DNA of 64,000 nucleotides from Telluribacter humicola (GCF_017355935.1 NZ_JAFIQT010000003.1:1-64000), one strand, 5' to 3'; shown: positions 34,474 through 43,970, counted from the stretch's first letter. Notes: generated from the letters alone by a model not told the origin. Translations and numbers: made by a program.

Positions 34474-35502
34474 CTATATCCGCTCGATCAGCTCCTTTAC
34501 CTTCCGGACGGGGCGACCTGTGAGGTGATCGGCGATAGCGGCAGCGTGATCGCGACCGTTTTCGATGAAAACTTTCTCGGTAAATACCCCCGCCATGACT
34601 GTACCGCATAAATAGAGCCCTTCAACAGTAGTTTCAAAAGTTTCACGATCGTAGACCGGTACTTTACTCACCGGGTCCAGCTCTACGCCACAGCGACTGA
34701 GCAGGTGCTCGTCCGGGATGTACCCTACCAGCAGGAATACAAAATCCGCCGGCAGCCACTCCTCTTCGTTGGTTTCACTATTATATATAAATACCCGCCC
34801 CGGCTCAATGGCCCTGGTTACGCTATTGAAGCGGGTATAGATCTTCCCTTCTTTTACACGATTCTTGACATCAGGGACCAGCCAGTATTTCACCGTTTTG
34901 CGAAAGTCTTCCCCTTTATGTACAATAGTCACGTGGGCGTCGTGCCGGTACAACTCCATGGCCGCCTCAACGGCTGAGTTGGAGCCACCCACTATCACTA
35001 CATTGGTATAAGAGTATTTAAAAGGCTCGTCGTAGTAGTTGGTTACGTGCGGCAGGTCTTCGCCTGGAATACCCAACTTGCGGGGTACATCAAAGTAGCC
35101 CGTAGCCAGCACCACCTTCTTACTGTAGAATATTTCGCCCGTTGTCGTTTCGGTCAGGAAGGTACCATCGGCCTGCTTTTCGGTTTTAGCTACTTCTGTA
35201 AATAGCTTGAAGTTAAGGTCGTAGTAGCCCGCTACCTTACGATAGTACTGCAGGGCTTCGTTCCGATTCGCCTTGACGCTCGAGATAGCGAAGGGTATAC
35301 CACCGATCTCAATATTCTCGGCTGTCGAGAAGAAGCGCATATTGCGGGGGTAGTTCCGGATAGACTCGGTAAGGTTACCTTTTTCGAGAATCAGGTGGTC
35401 CAGTCCGCTTTTGGCGGCTTCGATACCCATCGCCAGACCGCAGGGACCGCCCCCTATGATAATAACATCGTACAAATGCATGTGATACTGTATGGTTGAC
35501 AT
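34474..35502 (-). CDS. YpdA-like bacillithiol-disulfide reductase / FAD-dependent oxidoreductase
   Basis: 342 residues (335 if the in-frame ATG at 35481 is used). FAD-binding 'YDVIIIGGGPCGLAMGIEA', NAD(P)H-binding 'YTNVVIVGGSNSAVEAAMELYRH', second FAD motif 'TTVEGLYLCGTVMAG'. The single Cys in 'GGGPCGLA' at the FAD site and the absence of a CxxC redox motif match YpdA rather than thioredoxin reductase. Proposed to reduce bacillithiol disulfide with NADPH. Convergent with the propeller gene and divergent from pabB. Confidence 0.85.
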   Translation of the reverse strand: MSTIQYHMHLYDVIIIGGGPCGLAMGIEAAKSGLDHLILEKGNLTESIRNYPRNMRFFSTAENIEIGGIPFAISSVKANRNEALQYYRKVAGYYDLNFKLFTEVAKTEKQADGTFLTETTTGEIFYSKKVVLATGYFDVPRKLGIPGEDLPHVTNYYDEPFKYSYTNVVIVGGSNSAVEAAMELYRHDAHVTIVHKGEDFRKTVKYWLVPDVKNRVKEGKIYTRFNSVTRAIEPGRVFIYNSETNEEEWLPADFVFLLVGYIPDEHLLSRCGVELDPVSKVPVYDRETFETTVEGLYLCGTVMAGVFTEKVFIENGRDHAAAIADHLTGRPVRKVKELIERI

Positions 35503-35599
35503 TCTTGTGCCTCTTTTTGCCTACCTTTCCAACGTCCCGCGTAATGGATTGGTTTCTGAACTTTGTAAATGCTCCTACTGTTAGAGAACCGTCGTATAC

Positions 35600-36655
35600 G
35601 TGCTTCTATCTGTGTCAGACCTGCTTTTACATACCGACCCTCAATTTATCCGGAATCTCAACGACTTCGGACGCAGACGGAGCCCCTTTGTATTCCTTAT
35701 AGACTTTCTGGGGCAGCAGCCACGCTTCTGGCCACTCGCTGAGGCCGATCCCTCGGAGGTAGCTTTCAGTCTGAATGGATTCACCAACACCAGCCACCAG
35801 GAGGTAGCCGTACCTGACTTCTATTTTCACAAATATCCTATCTCTCTCGCAGAGTACCAATCCCGCTTTGACCACGTAGTCAGGAATATTAAGGCCGGCA
35901 ACTCGTTTCTGGTCAATCTGTCGGCACCTACCCCGATTCAGACTAGCCTCAGCCTCCGGGATATCTATGAGTACAGCCGGGCGCCGTATCGCTTCTGGCT
36001 GCGGGACCAGTTCGTGTGCTTTTCGCCCGAGATATTTATCCGGGTGCAGGGAAAACAGATTTCGTCGTTTCCGATGAAGGGTACCATCGACGCCTCACTC
36101 CCCGATGCCGCGCAGTCTATACTTAATGATCCCAAGGAAGCCGCCGAGCACGCCACCATTGTAGACCTGATCCGGAATGACCTGAGTATAGTCGCCCGGC
36201 GGGTGTGGGTGGAGCGCTACCGTTACCTCGACCAGATTCAGACGCACGGCAAAACGCTGCTGCAAGTTAGCTCGGAAATAGCGGGGCTACTCCCCGATGA
36301 GTTTGATGGCTCATTTGGCGACCTGCTGGTAAAGCTGCTGCCGGCCGGCTCCATCAGCGGTGCACCCAAGCCCAGTACGGTGCAGATCATCCGCGAGGCA
36401 GAAGGCTACGACCGGGGGTACTACACGGGTATCATGGGCTACTTTGACGGCTCCACCTTTGAGAGCGCCGTTATGATCCGGTACATCGAGAATCAGAACG
36501 GACAACTCCTCTTTAAAAGCGGCGGCGGTATCACAGCTCGCAGCCAGGCTCACGCCGAATACCAGGAACTGATTGATAAAGTATACTTACCTTTTGCCCA
36601 TGCCAGCTCCCCTTTGCTTCGAGACGATCTGCGTCAGGAACCGCAGACTACTTAA
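35600..36655 (+). CDS. pabB: Aminodeoxychorismate synthase component I
   Basis: 351 residues, shorter than typical PabB because the N-terminal region is reduced. Chorismate-binding domain with 'GNSFLVNLSAPTPI', 'FSPEIFIRVQGKQISSFPMKGTI' (PIKGT-like), 'EHATIVDLIRNDLSIVA', 'LLPAGSISGAPKPSTVQII' and 'ESAVMIRYIE', all catalytic signatures. Makes 4-amino-4-deoxychorismate for folate. GTG start at 35600 (another GTG at 35612). Overlaps the class-IV aminotransferase gene by 56 bases, consistent with a PabB-PabC operon. Confidence 0.9.
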   Translation: MLLSVSDLLLHTDPQFIRNLNDFGRRRSPFVFLIDFLGQQPRFWPLAEADPSEVAFSLNGFTNTSHQEVAVPDFYFHKYPISLAEYQSRFDHVVRNIKAGNSFLVNLSAPTPIQTSLSLRDIYEYSRAPYRFWLRDQFVCFSPEIFIRVQGKQISSFPMKGTIDASLPDAAQSILNDPKEAAEHATIVDLIRNDLSIVARRVWVERYRYLDQIQTHGKTLLQVSSEIAGLLPDEFDGSFGDLLVKLLPAGSISGAPKPSTVQIIREAEGYDRGYYTGIMGYFDGSTFESAVMIRYIENQNGQLLFKSGGGITARSQAHAEYQELIDKVYLPFAHASSPLLRDDLRQEPQTT

Positions 36656-37205
36656 CCTGTCCTACCACCAGGCCCGTCTCCACCGCACCCGCACTACCCT
36701 CTGGGGAAGCAGGGATGAATGGTATTTGGCTGATCTCTTATCTGTACCTGACTCTCTGAGCACAGGTACCTATAAGTGCCGCCTGACCTACGGCGAACAG
36801 GTGGAGAGTATAGAATGGGAGCCGTACACCCCGCGCCCGATCCGGAGCCTCCAGGTGGTCCATGACGTCTCTATTGACTATGGCCATAAGTACCGCGACC
36901 GCCAGCAGCTCAATGCCCTGGCCGAACAACGGGGTACCTGCGATGATGTACTCATAGTACAACAGGGGCTGGTTACGGATACGTCCTATTGCAACGTGGC
37001 CTTTTATGATGGTGAGCAGTGGCTCACTCCTTCTACCCCTCTGCTACCGGGTACCCAGCGGGCCTTTCTGCTAGATCAGGGCATCATAGAGGAAGCTCCC
37101 ATTAGGGTTGAGGAATTGGATCGTTATTCTGAGGTAAAGCTCTTCAACGCTATGCTCTCCTGGGAGGAGGGACCGGTGCTATCAACTAGTCAGATAATGA
37201 GGTAG
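36600..37205 (+). CDS. pabC: Aminotransferase class IV, probable aminodeoxychorismate lyase
   Basis: 201 residues from the ATG at 36600 ('MPAPLCFETICVRNRRLLNL'). Short but recognisable class-IV PLP enzyme: 'YGHKYRDRQQLNALAEQRGTCDDVLIVQQGLVTDTSYCNVAFYDG' carries the PLP Lys (K in 'HKYRDR') and the conserved Glu-to-Thr/Asn region; 'TPLLPGTQRAFLLDQGII' is the LxGxxR motif. Translationally coupled to pabB, so aminodeoxychorismate lyase making 4-aminobenzoate is the best call. The family is usually ~270 residues; the N-terminal domain is compact. Confidence 0.82.
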   Translation: MPAPLCFETICVRNRRLLNLSYHQARLHRTRTTLWGSRDEWYLADLLSVPDSLSTGTYKCRLTYGEQVESIEWEPYTPRPIRSLQVVHDVSIDYGHKYRDRQQLNALAEQRGTCDDVLIVQQGLVTDTSYCNVAFYDGEQWLTPSTPLLPGTQRAFLLDQGIIEEAPIRVEELDRYSEVKLFNAMLSWEEGPVLSTSQIMR

Positions 37206-37217
37206 TTGCAGCATAAA

Positions 37218-37237
37218 AATACTGTATTTACAGTATT
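37218..37237 (+). promoter_or_regulatory. Inverted repeat, possible operator
   Basis: AATACTGT (37218-37225) and ACAGTATT (37230-37237) separated by 4 bases, located 65 bases upstream of the SnoaL-like gene and 13 bases after pabC. A TTGAC follows at 37236. It could be a repressor site or a weak terminator of the pab operon. Confidence 0.4.
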
Positions 37238-37302
37238 GACAAAGGGTTTAAATCATATCACCTTTACCCCGCTTTCTAGTTACATCTAAACCCTTTACCA
37301 CC

Positions 37303-37689
37303 ATGCAAACCCAAACTACCCAATCCATTACTGGACAGATTCGCCGGTGCAACGATGCCTTTGAAGCGGCTTTCACTCAGCAGGACAGCACCAGTCTGGC
37401 CGCCCTCTACACCCCTGATGCCTCACTACTTCCTCCCGGTGCCGGAGAGCAGAAAGGCCCACAGGCCATCCGGGACTTCTGGATGGGAGCGATGCAAATG
37501 GGTATCGCTAAGGCCAGACTCACTACCATTGAGGCCGAAGAACTCGGTGACACCGCAACCGAAATCGGGAATTACGAACTCAGCAGCGCCACGGGCGACG
37601 CCATCGACCAGGGCAAGTACCTGGTGATCTGGAAGCGGCAAGGCGACCGCTGGCTGCTGCACCGCGACATCTGGAACAGCAACAAGTAA
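37303..37689 (+). CDS. SnoaL/DUF4440-like small protein
   Basis: 128 residues. NTF2-like fold: 'IRRCNDAFEAAFTQQDSTSLAALYTPDASLLPPG' at the N-terminus and 'GKYLVIWKRQGDRWLLHRDIWNS' at the C-terminus are the typical start and end of DUF4440/SnoaL-like proteins. No signal peptide. Ligand or reaction unknown; monocistronic. Confidence 0.85.
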   Translation: MQTQTTQSITGQIRRCNDAFEAAFTQQDSTSLAALYTPDASLLPPGAGEQKGPQAIRDFWMGAMQMGIAKARLTTIEAEELGDTATEIGNYELSSATGDAIDQGKYLVIWKRQGDRWLLHRDIWNSNK

Positions 37690-37819
37690 GCTACCCGTCC
37701 TGCCGCTATACGTAAACCCTCCTCTCAGATTTCTGTCCTAACCATCCTGCTACTTTCACCAAAGCCGCTGGAAAAAGCGTAAATTGCCGCCTGATTGATG
37801 AGTAATGTAACAGAGCCGC

Positions 37820-40330
37820 ATGACGCTTCCCCTATCTTCTTCCTTATTTGACGACGAGGTAACTACTTTTGCCGATTTGATCCTTCCCGTACCTATCCCG
37901 AAGCTCTTTACCTATAGAGTTCCGCGGAATATGAGCGAGATGATCAAGGTAGGCGCGAGGGTTATTGTCCAATTTGGGAAAAATAGGGTGACCACGGCTA
38001 TTGTCGCCAAACTACACCCCCACCCGCCTACCGACTACCAGGCCAAGTACATCCTGGAACTCCTGGACGAAGAGCCGATTGTGACGCCCCATCAGCTGGA
38101 GCTGTTCAGCTGGATGGCCGACTACTACCTGTGCAACATCGGGGAAGTAATGAACGTGGCGCTCCCTTCGGGCCTCAAGATCACGAGCCAGTCAAAGGTA
38201 CAGTACAACCCGGACTTTGACCATCCCCAACTTCTGACCGAGCAGGAAGCAGTAATCCTGGAAGAGATCAAGAAGCATCAGGCCTTGTCGTACGAGGAGG
38301 TAGCCCGACTGATAGAGCAGACCAATGTAACGGCTATCATCAAATCGCTGGTGGGGAAGCGGGCTGTAATCATATTTGAAGAAGTAAAAGAAAAATATAC
38401 GCCTAAAGTAGCCCGGAACGTACGCCTGTCGGCGCAGTATGCTACTCCCGACGCCATAAACGCCCTGGTATCGGCACTAGAAAAGCAGCCCAAACAGCAG
38501 GAAGTCTTACTGAAGTACCTCAGCTACGTACCGGTCCTGAACAACCCGGACCTCAACCAGAAGGGGCTGGACAAAGCCATATTTAGGCAGGATGATGGTC
38601 TGTCGGATTCGGCCCTGCAGACCCTGCTCAAGAAAGGCGTATTTGAGCAGTTCGAAACCATCATATCCCGCTTTGCCGATCTGCCCGCTACTCCGGGCAA
38701 GGAAATCAAGCTCACCGAAACCCAGCAACTGGCCAGCAACCAGATCCAGGAGCACTTTCAGGACAAAGAGGTCGTACTGCTGCACGGTATCACCGGTAGT
38801 GGTAAGACCGAGGTATTTATCAGCCTTATCAAACAAGCCCTCGAAAGTGGTACGCAGGTACTGTACCTGCTGCCCGAGATCGCCCTTACGACCCAGATCG
38901 TGGTACGTCTCCGGAAGGTATTCGGCGACAGCATGGGTATCTACCACTCTAAGTTTTCGGACAACGAACGGGTAGAGGTCTGGAAGGGTATTCTGGACGG
39001 GAAGTTCCAGTTTGTGGTGGGGGTACGCTCTGCGGTATTTCTGCCCTTCGACAACCTGGGACTGATCATCGTGGACGAAGAGCACGAAACGTCTTATAAA
39101 CAGCAGGACCCCGCTCCGCGCTACCACGCCCGCGACGTAGCCGTAGTAATGGCCTACATGCACAAGGCCAAGGTGCTGCTGGGTTCGGCAACGCCTTCGC
39201 TCGAGAGCTACTACCACGCCCAGAACGGCAAATACGGCCTGGTCGAGATGTTTCAGCGCTTCGGCGATGCCGCTCTGCCTGAATTTGTACTAATCGATAC
39301 CAAGCTGGAGAAGAAGCAGCGCAAGATGAAGGACGAGTTTTCGTCGGTGCTGCTGGAGTACCTGGCTCATAACCTCAAGAATAGTGAGCAGACCATCCTG
39401 TTCCAGAACCGCCGTGGCTACTCGCCCTATCTCCAGTGCGAAGAGTGCGGCTGGATATCGGAGTGTCACAACTGCGCCGTAAGCCTCACCTACCACATGC
39501 GGGCTGCCGAGCTACGTTGCCACTACTGCGGCCATAAGGAAGAGGTTCCCCGCACCTGTCCGGCCTGCGGCTCTACCAAAGTCAAGACCATCGGCTTTGG
39601 GACCGAGAAGATCGAAGACCAGCTCAACCTGATCTTCCCGCAGGCGCGTATCCAGCGCATGGACCTCGACACTACCCGGGCCAAGAACGCCTACCAGCAG
39701 ATCATCCAGGACTTCGAAGCGGAGCAAATCGACATCCTGGTAGGTACCCAGATGATCTCCAAAGGCCTCGACTTCGACAACGTAAGCGTAGTAGGCATTT
39801 TCGACGCCGACCGCATCATCAACTTCCCGGAATTCCGGGCTTCGGAGCGGGCCTTCCAGATGCTCACCCAGGTCAGCGGGCGCGCCGGCCGCCGGGCCGG
39901 TAAGCCGGGGAAGGTACTTATACAGACGGCCAACCCGCACCAGTCCCTTCTCAATAAGATTATTGAAGGCGATTACAAAGGGATGTACGACAACGAAATC
40001 CTGGAACGGGAGCAGTACGGCTATCCACCCTTCACACGACTTATCAAGCTGATAGTCAAGCACGCAGACCACGATACATCACACCGGGCGGCCGAGCAAC
40101 TGGCTGAAAAACTAGTCGCTCAACTGGGCCGAAGCCGGGTACTGGGGCCCGAACCTCCACTGGTCGAGCGGGTACGGAATCAGTTTTTGTTTGATATTCT
40201 CATCAAACTTGAAAGAGAAAAGATTAATTTTAAGGCCGCAAAGTCATTCATTCAGGAAAAAGTAACAGATATTCTGACCGACAAGACCCTGAAGAATATC
40301 AATGTAGTGATTGACGTAGACTGTACATAG
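37820..40330 (+). CDS. priA: Primosomal protein N' (replication restart helicase PriA)
   Basis: 836 residues. 3' DNA-binding domain (about 15-120), helicase Walker A 'HGITGSGKTEVFISL', Walker B 'GLIIVDEEHETSYKQQDPAPRYHARDVA', eight zinc-binding Cys in 'CEECGWISECHNC' and 'LRCHYCGHKEEVPRTCPACGS', then 'GTEKIEDQLNLIFP', 'ILVGTQMISKGLDFDNV' and 'QVSGRAGRRAGKPG'. Reloads the replisome at stalled forks. About 100 residues longer than E. coli PriA because of an insert (about 170-270) before the helicase domain, typical of Bacteroidota. Confidence 0.96.
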   Translation: MTLPLSSSLFDDEVTTFADLILPVPIPKLFTYRVPRNMSEMIKVGARVIVQFGKNRVTTAIVAKLHPHPPTDYQAKYILELLDEEPIVTPHQLELFSWMADYYLCNIGEVMNVALPSGLKITSQSKVQYNPDFDHPQLLTEQEAVILEEIKKHQALSYEEVARLIEQTNVTAIIKSLVGKRAVIIFEEVKEKYTPKVARNVRLSAQYATPDAINALVSALEKQPKQQEVLLKYLSYVPVLNNPDLNQKGLDKAIFRQDDGLSDSALQTLLKKGVFEQFETIISRFADLPATPGKEIKLTETQQLASNQIQEHFQDKEVVLLHGITGSGKTEVFISLIKQALESGTQVLYLLPEIALTTQIVVRLRKVFGDSMGIYHSKFSDNERVEVWKGILDGKFQFVVGVRSAVFLPFDNLGLIIVDEEHETSYKQQDPAPRYHARDVAVVMAYMHKAKVLLGSATPSLESYYHAQNGKYGLVEMFQRFGDAALPEFVLIDTKLEKKQRKMKDEFSSVLLEYLAHNLKNSEQTILFQNRRGYSPYLQCEECGWISECHNCAVSLTYHMRAAELRCHYCGHKEEVPRTCPACGSTKVKTIGFGTEKIEDQLNLIFPQARIQRMDLDTTRAKNAYQQIIQDFEAEQIDILVGTQMISKGLDFDNVSVVGIFDADRIINFPEFRASERAFQMLTQVSGRAGRRAGKPGKVLIQTANPHQSLLNKIIEGDYKGMYDNEILEREQYGYPPFTRLIKLIVKHADHDTSHRAAEQLAEKLVAQLGRSRVLGPEPPLVERVRNQFLFDILIKLEREKINFKAAKSFIQEKVTDILTDKTLKNINVVIDVDCT

Positions 40331-40391
40331 GTCTTGAAACTCACTCAACCAACTTATTCATTGCGCATCTCAAATTGCTATATTAAACTGT

Positions 40392-41831
40392 ATGTCTTCT
40401 AAAAAAACGAAAATAGTTGCTACCGTCGGCCCAACGTCGGAGTCAAAGGAAATGCTGTTCGCTTTGGCGAAGGCTGGTGTTAACGTATTTCGCCTTAATT
40501 TTTCGCACGGTACTCATCAGGACCACCTGCAGCGCCTCAACCTGATCCGGGAAATAAATGAAGAACACGGACTGAATCTCTGCGTTCTGCAGGACTTGCA
40601 GGGACCTAAGATCCGGATTGGTAATGTAGCCGAGAAAGAAGGTGTAGTTATCGAAGCCGGCAACAGACTGGTATTTACCAATGCCGACGTTATCGGTACT
40701 GCTGAGCGTGTAAGTACTCCTTACGATGGGATGTACAACGACGTGAAGATAGGTGACCGTATCCTGCTGGATGACGGAAAGCTGGAAGTACGCGTAACCG
40801 GTACAGAGGGCACCGACGTAGTAACAGAAGTAGTATATGGTGGCTACCTGAAGTCAAAAAAAGGGGTAAACCTGCCTAACACGAAGGTATCAATGCCATC
40901 GGTAACCGAGAAAGATTTTGAAGATCTTGAATTTGGACTGGCTAATGATGTAGAGTGGATCGCGCTATCGTTCGTTCGTGAAGCTTCGGACATCGTGAAG
41001 GTGAAGGACTACATCCGTATGAAAGGTAAGGAGACCCGCGTAGTAGCTAAGATCGAAAAACCCGAAGCCGTAGCTAACATTGACGAGATCATTGAAGCTA
41101 CCGATGGAGTAATGGTAGCCCGTGGTGACCTCGGGGTGGAGCTTCCGGCCGAAGAGGTACCTATGATCCAGAAGATGATCGTAGAAAAATGTAACAAGGC
41201 TGGTAAGCCGGTAATCGTAGCTACCCAGATGCTCGAGAGCATGATCGAGAGCCCCCGCCCTACCCGTGCGGAGGTAAACGACGTAGCTAACTCAGTACTT
41301 GACGGAGCCGACGCGGTAATGCTAAGCGCCGAGACTGCCTCTGGTAAGTATCCCCAGCTGGCCGTTGAGAACATGACACGGACTATCGAGCAGGTTGAGC
41401 TTAATTCAACCAGCATCTACTTCCGCTACCACGCTTTCGTTAACGAAAAGCCTGGTATAGATCAGCTCAACGATAACGTAGTAATGAGCGCCTGCCGCCT
41501 GGCCCGCGATACCAAGGCGAAAGCTGTGATCGGTATCACCCGCTCTGGCTACACAGCCTTCCGGTTGTCACACCACCGTCCCAAGGCCAACCTGCTCATC
41601 TTTACTTCTGACAAGAAACTGATGAACATCCTGGGACTGTACTGGGGTACCAAGGTATTCTACTACGACCGCGACGAGAACGTATCTACTGACGACCTGA
41701 TCGATGATATCAAGCGTATCCTGATCGAAAAGGGCGAGCTTCAGAAAGGCGATATCTTCATCAATACGCTGAGCATGCCTATCGCGAAGAATCGTAAGAC
41801 CAATGCGCTTAAGCTGAGCGTAGTCGAGTAG
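40392..41831 (+). CDS. pyk: Pyruvate kinase
   Basis: 479 residues. Converts phosphoenolpyruvate and ADP to pyruvate and ATP. N-terminal 'KIVATVGPTSESKEML', 'FRLNFSHGTH', 'CVLQDLQGPKIRIG', active-site 'VVAKIEKPEAVANIDEIIEATDGVMVARGDLGVELP', 'ATQMLESMIESPRPTRAEVNDVANSVLDGADAVMLSAETA' and a C-terminal allosteric domain. Strong codon bias. Ends at a clear terminator. Confidence 0.97.
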   Translation: MSSKKTKIVATVGPTSESKEMLFALAKAGVNVFRLNFSHGTHQDHLQRLNLIREINEEHGLNLCVLQDLQGPKIRIGNVAEKEGVVIEAGNRLVFTNADVIGTAERVSTPYDGMYNDVKIGDRILLDDGKLEVRVTGTEGTDVVTEVVYGGYLKSKKGVNLPNTKVSMPSVTEKDFEDLEFGLANDVEWIALSFVREASDIVKVKDYIRMKGKETRVVAKIEKPEAVANIDEIIEATDGVMVARGDLGVELPAEEVPMIQKMIVEKCNKAGKPVIVATQMLESMIESPRPTRAEVNDVANSVLDGADAVMLSAETASGKYPQLAVENMTRTIEQVELNSTSIYFRYHAFVNEKPGIDQLNDNVVMSACRLARDTKAKAVIGITRSGYTAFRLSHHRPKANLLIFTSDKKLMNILGLYWGTKVFYYDRDENVSTDDLIDDIKRILIEKGELQKGDIFINTLSMPIAKNRKTNALKLSVVE

Positions 41832-41916
41832 CTGTTTGAGATTAGGGCCAATGTTTGCGACTAACCGCAGAATAGCCTTATTTTTTAGCTAGAAATTCTT
41901 CATAAATATATAGAAC

Positions 41917-41947
41917 AAAGGCCGCAGAACCCGATTCTGCGGCCTTT
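41917..41947 (+). terminator. Terminator of pyk
   Basis: Perfect 13-bp stem (41917-41929 with 41935-41947), 5-base loop, followed by a T-rich tract TTATTATTTTT. Confidence 0.92.
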
Positions 41948-41978
41948 ATTATTTTTGAATCTAAAATAACTAATATTA

Positions 41979-42037
41979 TAGTTGTAAAACTAAAACAATA
42001 GTCATATCTTCACGTTAGTACATTGTAATAGTATTAC
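41979..42037 (+). promoter_or_regulatory. Cluster of dyads upstream of blaI, probable BlaI operator
   Basis: Three dyads lie between the pyk terminator and the BlaI-type gene: TAGTT-GTAA-AACTA (41979-41992), TACA-T-TGTA (42019-42027) and GTAATA-G-TATTAC (42025-42037), the last two overlapping. BlaI/MecI repressors bind dyads built on TACA/TGTA halves and autoregulate, so this is the expected operator position, 17 bases before the start codon. Confidence 0.55.
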
Positions 42038-42054
42038 CAACCTGAACTATACAA

Positions 42055-42426
42055 ATGGAAATTAGATCATTAACACGCGCCGAAGAAGAAGTCATGCTCA
42101 TCCTGTGGCAACTGGAGAAGGGCTTCGTCAAGGATGTACTGGCTGAGATGCCTGAGCCAAAGCCTGCTTATAATACAGTATCCACCATTGTCCGTATTCT
42201 GGAAAAGAAGGGCTTTGTGGGCTATACCGCTTACGGCAAAACCCACGAATACTACCCGCTCATCAGCCAGGCGGAGTACAAGCGCCACGAGACGCAGCAG
42301 CTTCTGGAAAACTACTTCGATAATTCGCTCCCCCAACTGGTATCTTTTTTCATGAAGGACAACCAGCTCAATACAAAAGACCTGGACGAGATCATTAAGC
42401 TGATCCAAAGCAAAAAGCCGGAGTAG
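42055..42426 (+). CDS. BlaI/MecI/CopY-family transcriptional repressor
   Basis: 123 residues, the family's normal length. Winged helix: 'LTRAEEEVMLILWQLEKGFVKDVLAEM' and 'PKPAYNTVSTIVRILEKKGFVGYTAYGKTHEYYPLI' (recognition helix AYNTVxTIVRxLxxKG). The C-terminal dimerisation helices include the region in which MecI/BlaI are cleaved ('NSLPQLVSFFMKDNQLNTKDLDEI'). It lies 26 bases before the first M56 peptidase gene, the standard BlaI-BlaR1 arrangement, so derepression by the peptidase(s) is expected. Confidence 0.93.
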   Translation: MEIRSLTRAEEEVMLILWQLEKGFVKDVLAEMPEPKPAYNTVSTIVRILEKKGFVGYTAYGKTHEYYPLISQAEYKRHETQQLLENYFDNSLPQLVSFFMKDNQLNTKDLDEIIKLIQSKKPE

Positions 42427-42452
42427 CGGCTCTAACCTAAACCTGATACCCT

Positions 42453-43970
42453 ATGGAAACGCTCATCTATATTGGTCAGGTAAGTCTGTACTGGCTCCTG
42501 TTGTATGCCTGCTACTGGCTTTTCCTGCGCCACCATACGTTCTTCCGCTGCAACCGTGCCTACCTGCTGGGCTCGCTGCTGACGGCATTTCTACTGCCTC
42601 TGGTACAATACCCCGAAGCAGCACCCGCCCTGCCCGTTGTGTATACGGTATCGGCTCCGGTGCTGGTAGTACAGGCAACAGCGCCCTCCCCTTCCCTCTT
42701 TACCTGGATGAACCTGCTGTGGCTCGCCTACGCCGGTGGAGTCCTGGTTATGGGCTGGAAGCTGAGCCGCTACCTGATTGAACTGATCCGGTTTATGCGA
42801 CGTAGCGAAGCTATCGAGATGGAGGGATACACGCTGGTACTATTGGATGATGACGGGCGATCCGGCGTTCCGGTTGGCTCTTTTTCGTTTCTGAACTGGG
42901 TGGTACTGAGCCGCAGCGACTATGAGCACCACTTTGATACCATCCTTACTCATGAGCTGGCGCACGTACAACAGCGCCATAGTCTGGATATTCTGCTGGT
43001 AGAGGTACTTCGGGTCTTGTTCTGGTTCAACCCGGTACTACTACTCTACAAGCAGTCCCTGCAGCAGGTACACGAGTACCTGGCCGACCAGCAGGCGCCC
43101 AACCGCGACCGCTACGCTGGCTTCCTTGTCTCTTACGCGCTGGGAACACCTGCCGCTCCCCTCGTTAATCAGTTCTTTAATTCTTCACTCCTAAAAGACC
43201 GAATCAAGATGCTATACAAAAATCCTAATTCGCGCTGGTCGCTGGGCAAGTACGTTGCCGTGGCCACTTTGACCGTTTTTGCGTCACTACTGGCTGCTAG
43301 TTGCGAACGCGACGCCAGCAAAGTAGAAGAGACCATACAGAAAGCACCCGCACAGGACGCGGCTACGGATAAGTCCTCCACAGAAGCCAACTCTGAAGTA
43401 AACGGCCCTATTTATACGGTCGTTGAAGAGCATCCCAAGTTTCCAGGTGGACTTGAAGCTATGTACAAATTCCTTGGCGAAAATATAAAGTATCCTGAGG
43501 CGGCCGTCAAAGCCAATGTTCAGGGAAAAGTATTCCTGGCTTTTGTAGTGTCGACAGAGGGAGAAATAAAGAATATACAAGTCCTGAAGGGATTAGGCTA
43601 CGGAGCTGACGCGGAGGCGGTCCGGGTGGTTTCACAAATGCCTCGCTGGATCCCCGGTAAGCAAAGCGGCCAGCCGGTGAATGTAAAGTATAATCTGCCA
43701 ATCAACTTCCAATTGGAGGATAAGACTAATCAGGCTCCCGCAATTCCAAAAGCGGATCAGTCTTCATCGGCCATCCAGGGAGACCAGCAGGGGGAGCCCC
43801 CTCTCTATGTCCTCAATGGAGTAATTCTGGAAAGTTTTGAAGACGTACAAGCCATTAATCCTAATGACATTGACGCGATGAATATCTTAAAAGATAAACA
43901 CGCTACTGACAAATACGGGGAACGAGGCAAAGACGGAGTAATAGAGATCACTACCAGAAAAGCTAAATAG
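42453..43970 (+). CDS. M56 metallopeptidase fused to TonB_C and receptor-plug-like tail (array copy 1)
   Basis: 505 residues. N-terminal BlaR1-type membrane domain with helices near 5-25, 35-52 and 85-105; cytosolic gluzincin core 'HELAHVQQRH' (H167, H171) with 'HEYLAD' at 207-212; fourth helix (about 268-283) ending in a lipobox-like 'AASCERD' (Cys284). The extracytoplasmic part has a TonB C-terminal domain (328-413, 'FPGGLEAMYKFLGENIKYP'), then a TonB-receptor-plug-like segment (451-505, 'LYVLNGV', 'INPNDIDAMNILKD', 'YGERGKDGVIEITT'). No penicillin-binding sensor domain. First peptidase after the BlaI-type gene. Confidence 0.88.
   Translation: METLIYIGQVSLYWLLLYACYWLFLRHHTFFRCNRAYLLGSLLTAFLLPLVQYPEAAPALPVVYTVSAPVLVVQATAPSPSLFTWMNLLWLAYAGGVLVMGWKLSRYLIELIRFMRRSEAIEMEGYTLVLLDDDGRSGVPVGSFSFLNWVVLSRSDYEHHFDTILTHELAHVQQRHSLDILLVEVLRVLFWFNPVLLLYKQSLQQVHEYLADQQAPNRDRYAGFLVSYALGTPAAPLVNQFFNSSLLKDRIKMLYKNPNSRWSLGKYVAVATLTVFASLLAASCERDASKVEETIQKAPAQDAATDKSSTEANSEVNGPIYTVVEEHPKFPGGLEAMYKFLGENIKYPEAAVKANVQGKVFLAFVVSTEGEIKNIQVLKGLGYGADAEAVRVVSQMPRWIPGKQSGQPVNVKYNLPINFQLEDKTNQAPAIPKADQSSSAIQGDQQGEPPLYVLNGVILESFEDVQAINPNDIDAMNILKDKHATDKYGERGKDGVIEITTRKAK

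Noticed and set aside
38507-39217. 236-codon ORF on the minus strand
   Set aside because: Antisense shadow of priA, whose motifs are continuous through the region.
39512-40072. 186-codon ORF on the minus strand
   Set aside because: Antisense shadow of the priA helicase C-terminal region.
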